DNA of 24,624 bases from Streptomyces exfoliatus (GTDB taxonomy: Bacteria; Actinomycetota; Actinomycetes; Streptomycetales; Streptomycetaceae): positions 1-24,624 of the forward strand of contig NZ_JNZP01000043.1 of NCBI RefSeq assembly GCF_000725545.1. The letters are read 5' to 3'. Positions 20,109-24,624 of the stretch are shown piece after piece. A program made the position numbers and the translations under genes. The first letter of the stretch is position 1. Every line of letters begins with the position of its first letter. The notes beneath the pieces are model-generated. The model saw nothing but the letters and a program-made list of their open reading frames with translations, had not been told where the DNA came from and searched no databases.

Positions 20109-20854
20109 GCCGTCGAGCCCGCGGCGAGCAGGCCGTTCGTGATGATCTCGCAGACGTCGGCGGTGCGCTCGTCCAGGTAGAAGTGGCCGCCGGGGAGGAT
20201 CTCAAGACCGAAGTCGCCGGTGGTGTGGTCGTGCCAGGCCGCCGCCTCGTCGATCGCCACCACGGGGTCCGCGTCGCCGACGATGGCGGTGACGGGGGAG
20301 TCGAGCGGGGGGCCGCCGTCCCAGGTGTACGTGCCGAGGGCGCCGTAGTCGGCGCGGAGGGCCGGCATCACCATGTCGAGCAGTTCGGGGTCGTCGAGCA
20401 CGGCGTGGCCGGTGCCGCCGAGGCCGCGCACCGCGGCCAGGATCTCGGCGTCGCTGCCGAGCCGGTCGTGCGCGTTGGGCAGCCGGGAGGGCGCTCCGCG
20501 CCCGGAGAGGAAGACCCGGCGCGGCCCCGGCCGTCCGGCCGCGGCGAGCCGGCGGGTCGTCTCGTACGCGAGGACCGCGCCCATGCTGTGCCCGAACAGG
20601 GCGTACGGCTCGCCGGTCAGCGGCTCGAGGGCCTCGGCGAGGGCGTCGGCGTGGGCGGTGATGGCGCCGTACGGCTCCTCACGGCGCCGGTCCTGACGGC
20701 CCGGGTACTGGACGGCCAGCACGTCGAGACGTCCGCCGAGCGCCCGCGACAGGGGAAGGAACGAGCTGGCCGCGCCGCCCGCGTGCGGGAAGCACACCAA
20801 CCGCATGCGGCCCTCGGGGGTCGGCCCGAAGCGCCTGAACCACGTGCTATCCAT
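20105..20854 (-). CDS. Type II thioesterase
   Basis: The 249-residue alpha/beta hydrolase is of the kind that works beside PKS and NRPS assembly lines and removes wrong or stalled acyl groups from carrier domains. Motifs are RMRLVCFPHAGGAASSF (about 16-32), YALFGHSMGAVLAYE (nucleophile Ser 90), AIVGDADPVV (Asp 196) and LPGGHFYLDE (His 224). The size and the FPHAGG signature fit the family. Its ATG overlaps the last base of the TetR stop (TAATG), and its end overlaps the metallophosphoesterase start, so it is translationally linked on both sides. Confidence 0.95.
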   Translation of the reverse strand: MDSTWFRRFGPTPEGRMRLVCFPHAGGAASSFLPLSRALGGRLDVLAVQYPGRQDRRREEPYGAITAHADALAEALEPLTGEPYALFGHSMGAVLAYETTRRLAAAGRPGPRRVFLSGRGAPSRLPNAHDRLGSDAEILAAVRGLGGTGHAVLDDPELLDMVMPALRADYGALGTYTWDGGPPLDSPVTAIVGDADPVVAIDEAAAWHDHTTGDFGLEILPGGHFYLDERTADVCEIITNGLLAAGSTA

Positions 20855-21522
20855 TACGTCCCTTTCTGCGGGCCGGTACCCGGCGGCACCAGACGGGGGA
20901 GCATGAACTGCCAGAACTGGCCCAGCCGTTCCTGGGAGAGCCAGGCGGGGTCCTTGCGGCCGAGCGCCTCGAAGCCCACGGTCGACGCGGCGACGACCGT
21001 GACGACGTCCTCCGGCTTGGTGCCGTCGGCGAGCGCGCCCAGGTCCGAGGCGTGCCGCAGCGCGGACTCGATCCAGTCCCGCCACTGGCCGTGCAGGTCG
21101 ACCCGGCTCTGCCACGAGGGCTCGCAGCCGAGGGTGAACCCGGCGCGCAGGACGACATCGTTGTTCAGCTGGTCGAAGAGCCGCCTCGAGGTGTCGACGA
21201 GGTTCTGGATCGGGTCGACGTCCGCCGGGGACGTTTCCGGCGGGGCCGCCTCCGGCGTGCCGGGGCGCCCGATGCCGTACCGCTCGTCGCCGCCCGGCTC
21301 GGGGCCGGTGATCAGTCGCAGTCTCTGCTCTGCCGCCTGCTCGATCGCGTCCGCCAGTGCCCCCTTGCTGGCGAAGTGGAAGTGCAGGGCGCCACTGCTC
21401 ACTCCGGCCCGGTTGCAGATGGCGGAGAGCGAGGCCGACACGAATCCGTCGGTGTCGAAGATCTCCGCAGCGGAGCGGAGGAGCGCCTCGCGTGTACGAA
21501 CAGCGCGTTCCTGCTTAGCCAT
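20854..21522 (-). CDS. TetR-family regulator, γ-butyrolactone-receptor (ArpA/ScbR) type
   Basis: The 222-residue protein opens MAKQERAVRTREALLRSAAE and has the helix-turn-helix SLSAICNRAGVSSGALHFHF, both typical of the A-factor receptor subfamily and not of general TetR proteins. The C-terminal WLSQERLGQFWQFMLPRLV also fits that group. Members repress antibiotic genes and respond to γ-butyrolactones or, for pseudo-receptors, to the pathway's own products. No butyrolactone synthase is in the window, so I favour the pseudo-receptor type. The ATG at 21,522 follows GGAG; the GTG two codons upstream is too close. An ARE-like palindrome lies 62 bp upstream, consistent with autoregulation. It heads the operon with thioesterase, metallophosphoesterase and transferase. 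Confidence 0.85.
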   Translation of the reverse strand: MAKQERAVRTREALLRSAAEIFDTDGFVSASLSAICNRAGVSSGALHFHFASKGALADAIEQAAEQRLRLITGPEPGGDERYGIGRPGTPEAAPPETSPADVDPIQNLVDTSRRLFDQLNNDVVLRAGFTLGCEPSWQSRVDLHGQWRDWIESALRHASDLGALADGTKPEDVVTVVAASTVGFEALGRKDPAWLSQERLGQFWQFMLPRLVPPGTGPQKGT

Positions 21523-21583
21523 GTGCACTCCGTGGATGCCTGGGGGCTCTGCTGACGGCCCCTCAAGAACGTCCAGCGTAATG

Positions 21584-21599
21584 AACCGCGCTTGCGGTT
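21584..21599 (-). promoter_or_regulatory. ARE-like operator upstream of the TetR-family gene
   Basis: AACCGC-GCTT-GCGGTT is a perfect 6-bp inverted repeat with a 4-base centre, followed by TG to give the GCGGTTTG half site typical of autoregulatory elements bound by γ-butyrolactone receptors. It lies 62 bp upstream of the receptor-like gene. No second copy was noticed in the window. Confidence 0.6.
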
Positions 21600-21663
21600 T
21601 GCTATCGCCCGACAGGACGGGCGTCTTGAAAGAAGCACCCAGCCGGAGCGCGAGAGTCCGGAT

Positions 21664-21703
21664 CCTGGCCTGCCCGGGCGGGGGAAGGACCGGGCAGGCC
21701 AGG
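21664..21703 (-). terminator. Strong hairpin terminator of the SnoaL operon
   Basis: CCTGGCCTGCCCGG (21,664-21,677) and CCGGGCAGGCCAGG (21,690-21,703) pair perfectly over 14 bp around a 12-base loop. The hairpin begins 11 bases after the SnoaL-like stop on the minus strand and insulates it from the TetR-family promoter. Confidence 0.85.
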
Positions 21704-21714
21704 AGAAGGGGGCC

Positions 21715-22140
21715 CTACTGGGGCAGCAGGGTGCCGGCGACCGGGCGGTCGATGGACATCAGCCACCGGCCGTCCTCGCCGAGGCGGAGCACGTCGGTGC
21801 AGTTGCCCTCGATGCGGACGGGCTCACCGTCGGGGCCCGTGCTGTCGACGCTGAACTTCACGCCGATCAGGGCCACGTCGCCGGCCACGTACGCGTGCGT
21901 GATCTCGGCCTTCAGGAACGGCTTCGGCGCCAGGAATTCCTTGAAGAACTCCGTGCGCTCCTTCCCGGTGAGCGGCGAGCCGGAGAAGTTCGAGATCGCG
22001 TCCTCGCGGTAGAGGAGGTCGAACAGGGCGCCGTCACCGGAATTGAACAGCTGGATGAAGATCTCGTTCTGAGTGTCCGAGTCGCCGGTCAGATCCGGGT
22101 TGTCGACGTCGAAGTCGACCGTGATACCGGGAATGCTCAT
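21715..22140 (-). CDS. SnoaL-like / NTF2-fold protein 1
   Basis: The 141-residue product has the cone-shaped NTF2-like fold pattern: an N-terminal helix (QNEIFIQLFNSGDGALFDLLY), SPLTGKERTEFFKEFLAPKP, and alternating strands ending in DVLRLGEDGRWLMSIDRPVA. SnoaL-like proteins act as cyclases, epoxide hydrolases, isomerases or dehydratases on polyketides; the sequence does not say which. The neighbouring SnoaL-like protein shares PLTG..R and KEFLA.KP and the DG.W..(A/S)ID.P ending, so the pair arose by duplication. The ATG at 22,140 is used; tandem GTG codons at 22,155 and 22,152 are alternatives, and no ribosome site decides among them. It is followed by a strong terminator. Confidence 0.8.
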   Translation of the reverse strand: MSIPGITVDFDVDNPDLTGDSDTQNEIFIQLFNSGDGALFDLLYREDAISNFSGSPLTGKERTEFFKEFLAPKPFLKAEITHAYVAGDVALIGVKFSVDSTGPDGEPVRIEGNCTDVLRLGEDGRWLMSIDRPVAGTLLPQ

Positions 22141-22204
22141 GGTCTGCGACACCACTTTCTTTGGTCAGGGGATGGCTGCTGAGCCTGGCGCGACGGGGAG
22201 CGGT

Positions 22205-22585
22205 TCAGTTCTGCTCGCCGTACGGGTCGTCGATGGCGTAGCGCCAGTTGCCGTCGTCCCCCTTGCGCAGCACGTCGACGCCGACGCCCGTGAGGAGCTC
22301 GGGGTCGCCCGACTCGTCGACGGTCGCTATGGACCAGTCCACGATCAGGAGCGCGGTGTCGCCGGTGACGAACGTCTGGCGCGGCTTGGCGCTCATCTTC
22401 GGCTTGAGCGCCAGGAACTCCTTGACGGAGTCCTTCCGGGCCTGGCCCGTGAGCGGCTTGCCCGGCTCCCAGACCGCGACGGCCTCGTCGGTGTACATCG
22501 CGTTCACGGCGTCGACGTCGCCGGCGTTGAAGGCCGCTTCGTACAGCGCGGTGTGCTTTTCGACATCGCTGGTGAGATTGCTCAT
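22205..22585 (-). CDS. SnoaL-like / NTF2-fold protein 2
   Basis: The 126-residue product is a compact NTF2-fold protein of the SnoaL-like type: EKHTALYEAAFNAGDVDAVN (helices 1-2), AVAVWEPGKPLTGQARKDSV, VTGDTALLIVDWSIATVDES (strands), and DVLRKGDDGNWRYAIDDPYG at the end. It is a paralogue of the following gene, 64 bp away on the same strand, and is first in the pair. The ATG at 22,585 is preceded by AGGAATGG at a slightly long distance. It is divergent from the PKS gene, so both probably answer to the same regulator. A role as cyclase or isomerase on the polyketide, alone or as a heterodimer with its paralogue, is inference. Confidence 0.82.
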   Translation of the reverse strand: MSNLTSDVEKHTALYEAAFNAGDVDAVNAMYTDEAVAVWEPGKPLTGQARKDSVKEFLALKPKMSAKPRQTFVTGDTALLIVDWSIATVDESGDPELLTGVGVDVLRKGDDGNWRYAIDDPYGEQN

Positions 22586-22857
22586 GGCGAGACCATTCCT
22601 GCTTTCTTCCGGCATGGCACCCGGGAATACGAGGAGTTTCACGCAGATCTGTCCTGAACCTAACGGGTCGATGCTCACCGGCCGCCCACCGATAGGTAAC
22701 GGACCGGCCACCTGATGGCCGAAACGGACGGTTACCCGTGCATGAGCCGGTATTGAGAGGTAACGGGCCGAGGAGACTTAGGGTCGACAATGCGGGGTTC
22801 CATATCCGGGATACTCAGGCCGCTTCGAAATCAGTCTGGAAAGGGCAGCCGAGCGCC
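22586..22857. promoter_or_regulatory. Divergent SnoaL / PKS promoter with GGTAACGG motifs
   Basis: GGTAACGG occurs at 22,695-22,702 and 22,759-22,766, each followed by a purine and CCG. The inverted form CGGTTACC is at 22,729-22,736 and a relative, CTAACGGG, at about 22,660. TAGGGT (22,779-22,784) fits the -10 pattern TAGRRT for the PKS direction, with the right-hand GGTAACGG 12 bases upstream of it. AAAGGG (22,840-22,845) is the PKS ribosome site. The repeated motif is a candidate binding site for a cluster regulator. Confidence 0.5.
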
Positions 22858-24624
22858 ATGACGACTAATCGCAATTCTGTGGAGAGCCGGGCGTCGCGAG
22901 GCGACGACAAGGCCATCGCCGTCATCGGCATGTCCTGCCGGCTCCCCATGGCCTTCGGCCCGGCCGACTTCTGGCAGCTGCTGCACGGCGGCACGGGCGC
23001 GATCACCGACGTGCCGCCCGGCCGCTGGGACACCACGGAACCCCCCGCAGGATCGGGCGTCCGCCGCGGCGGATTCATCGACGGCATCGGCGACTTCGAC
23101 GCCGCCTTCTTCGGGATCTCGCCCCGCGAGGCCGCCGCCATGGACCCGCAGCAGCGACTCGTCCTCGAACTGGCCTGGGAGGCCCTGGAGGACGCCGGCG
23201 TCGTCCCCGCCCGACTGCGCGACTCCCGTACCGCCGTCTTCGTCGGCACCCTCCGCGACGACTACACGAGCCTCGCCAACCAGTACGGCGAACAGGTCAT
23301 CACCCAGCACTCCATGACCGGCCTCAACCGCGGCGTCATCGCCAACCGCGTCTCCTACTACCTGGGCCTGCGCGGGCCGAGCCTCACCGTCGACGCCGCC
23401 CAGTCCTCCTCCCTCGTCGCCGTCCACCTGGCCTGCGAGTCCCTGCGGTCGGGCGAGTCCACCACCGCCATCGCCGCGGGCATCAACCTCAACATCCTCG
23501 GCGAGAGCGCCGTGACCGAGGAGCGGTTCGGCGGCCTCTCCCCCGACGGCACCGCCTACACCTTCGACGCCCGCGCCAACGGCTTCGTACGGGGCGAGGG
23601 CGGCGGCGCCGTCATCCTGAAGCCCCTGGCCCAGGCCGAGGCCGACGGCGACCGGATCTACGGCGTCATCCGGGGCAGCGCGGTCAACAACGACGGCGCC
23701 ACCCCCGGACTCACCGTGCCCAGCCGCGAGGCCCAGCGCGAGGTCATCCGCGAGGCCTACGAAAAGGCCGGAATTAGCCCCTCCGATGTTCAGTACGTCG
23801 AACTGCACGGCACCGGCACCCCCGTCGGGGACCCCATCGAGGCCGGCGCCCTCGGCGACGTCTTCAGCTCGCACCGCGCGCCCGGCGACCCCCTGCTCGT
23901 CGGCTCGGCCAAGACCAACGTCGGGCACCTGGAGGGCGCCGCCGGCATGGTCGGCCTGCTCAAGGCCCTCCTCAGCCTCACGCACCGCGAGATCCCCGCG
24001 AGCCTCAACTTCGAGACCCCGAACCCGGCGATCGACCTGGACGGCCTCGGCCTCTCCGTGCCGCGCGAACTCACCGCCTGGCCGCACCCCGACCGCCCCC
24101 TCGTCGCGGGCGTCTCCTCCTTCGGCATGGGCGGTACCAACTGCCACGTCGTCCTCACCGAAGCGCCCGCCCCGGAGACCGCGGAGGCCGGGCCGGCCAC
24201 CGTCGACGCCCCGGACGCCGCCCCGGCCGCACTGCCCTGGATCCTCTCGGGCCGGGACGCGGACGCGCTGCGCGCCCAGGCCGCGAAGCTGCGCGCCTTC
24301 GCCGCCACGAGCGAGGCAGGCACCGCCGACCTCGGCTGGTCCCTGCTGACCACCCGCACCACCTTCGACGAGCGCGCGGTCGTCCTCGCGGACGGGAAGG
24401 ACGCGTACCTCGCGGGTCTCGACTCCCTCGTGGACGGCACACCGGGCACCGGAGTCGTCACCGGACACGTACGGGACGGCCGGCTCGGCTTCCTGTTCAC
24501 GGGTCAGGGTGCGCAGCGTGCCGGGATGGCGCAGGAGTTGTACGCGTCGTTTCCGGCGTTCGCGGCGGCGTTTGACGAGGTGTGCGGTCTCCTGGACGCG
24601 GGTCTTGGCGGTTCGGTCCGTGAG
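22858..24624 (+). CDS. Modular type I polyketide synthase, KSQ loading module (partial)
   Basis: The gene is cut by the window edge after 589 codons. After about 20 residues comes a ketosynthase (IAVIGMSCRLP to SFGMGGTNCHVVL, about 22-438). Its active site reads VDAAQSSSLVAVH, so the usual Cys is Gln 182 (codon CAG at 23,401-23,403), while both histidines remain (ELHGTGT His 317; KTNVGHLEGAAG His 357). This is a KSQ domain, which decarboxylates malonyl- or methylmalonyl-ACP to make the acetyl or propionyl starter and cannot condense. A linker of about 100 residues follows, then an acyltransferase start, GFLFTGQGAQRAGMAQELY (from about 543). The residues that set malonyl or methylmalonyl choice lie beyond the window. 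This should be the first protein of the assembly line. The ATG is preceded by AAAGGG. Confidence 0.97.
   Translation, partial: MTTNRNSVESRASRGDDKAIAVIGMSCRLPMAFGPADFWQLLHGGTGAITDVPPGRWDTTEPPAGSGVRRGGFIDGIGDFDAAFFGISPREAAAMDPQQRLVLELAWEALEDAGVVPARLRDSRTAVFVGTLRDDYTSLANQYGEQVITQHSMTGLNRGVIANRVSYYLGLRGPSLTVDAAQSSSLVAVHLACESLRSGESTTAIAAGINLNILGESAVTEERFGGLSPDGTAYTFDARANGFVRGEGGGAVILKPLAQAEADGDRIYGVIRGSAVNNDGATPGLTVPSREAQREVIREAYEKAGISPSDVQYVELHGTGTPVGDPIEAGALGDVFSSHRAPGDPLLVGSAKTNVGHLEGAAGMVGLLKALLSLTHREIPASLNFETPNPAIDLDGLGLSVPRELTAWPHPDRPLVAGVSSFGMGGTNCHVVLTEAPAPETAEAGPATVDAPDAAPAALPWILSGRDADALRAQAAKLRAFAATSEAGTADLGWSLLTTRTTFDERAVVLADGKDAYLAGLDSLVDGTPGTGVVTGHVRDGRLGFLFTGQGAQRAGMAQELYASFPAFAAAFDEVCGLLDAGLGGSVRE

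Noticed and set aside
22753..22784. Complete -35/-10 promoter for the PKS (TTGAGA with TAGGGT)
   Set aside because: The spacer would be 20 bases, too long for a normal sigma-HrdB promoter. Only the -10-like box is kept as a hint.

Overview
The window is high-GC DNA with third-position G/C codon bias, GTG/ATG starts behind GGAGG-like ribosome sites and many 1-4 bp start/stop overlaps. Together with a SARP regulator, a γ-butyrolactone-receptor-like TetR protein and a modular type I PKS, this points to Streptomyces or a close relative. I read it as the left flank and accessory arm of a type I polyketide gene cluster whose assembly line runs off the right edge.

Layout. (1) 1-3.5 kb: an SGNH hydrolase and a quinone-oxidoreductase-like MDR enzyme on the minus strand, then a plus-strand IS701-like protein whose DDE catalytic residues look lost. 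(2) 3.9-7.6 kb, plus strand: a group D (acyl-CoA-dehydrogenase-fold) flavin monooxygenase, an NmrA/EasG-like NAD(P)-binding reductase and a 6-phosphogluconate dehydrogenase, closed by a perfect 13-bp-stem terminator. (3) 7.6-8.8 kb: a gene-poor stretch full of hairpins, a 51-bp direct repeat and a possible gene remnant, ending in nested palindromes in front of two overlapping small winged-helix genes that resemble plasmid/RepL-type proteins. (4) 9.7-13.2 kb, minus strand: flavin reductase, orphan soluble histidine kinase and acyl-CoA carboxylase alpha subunit, apparently one operon. (5) 13.4-15.0 kb: a class III aminotransferase on the plus strand. (6) 15.1-18.1 kb: a PimR-like SARP regulator on the minus strand, divergent from a PNPOx-fold flavoprotein. 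(7) 18.2-21.5 kb, minus strand: a pseudo-γ-butyrolactone receptor, type II thioesterase, PptH-like metallophosphoesterase and PptT-like phosphopantetheinyl transferase in one chain, followed by a 60-residue small ORF. (8) 21.7-22.6 kb: two paralogous SnoaL-like proteins, divergent from (9) the PKS start at 22,858, a KSQ-type loading module (active-site Cys replaced by Gln) running into an AT domain and off the window.

How the parts may work together (inference). Acyl-CoA carboxylase supplies malonyl/methylmalonyl-CoA and 6-phosphogluconate dehydrogenase supplies NADPH. The PptT-like enzyme activates the ACPs, the PptH-like enzyme may reverse that, and the type II thioesterase clears stalled chains. 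The KSQ module makes the starter by decarboxylation. The aminotransferase plus an EasG-like reductase suggest that nitrogen is put on the polyketide and a C=N bond reduced, as in polyketide alkaloids. The flavin monooxygenase with the flavin reductase, the PNPOx protein and the SnoaL proteins would tailor the product. Control would come from the SARP, which has a SARP-type site at its own promoter, and the TetR-family receptor, which has an ARE-like palindrome at its own promoter.

Short tandem duplications sit at the 3' ends of several genes here and often include the stop codon. All family calls come from reading motifs by eye; no database search was run.
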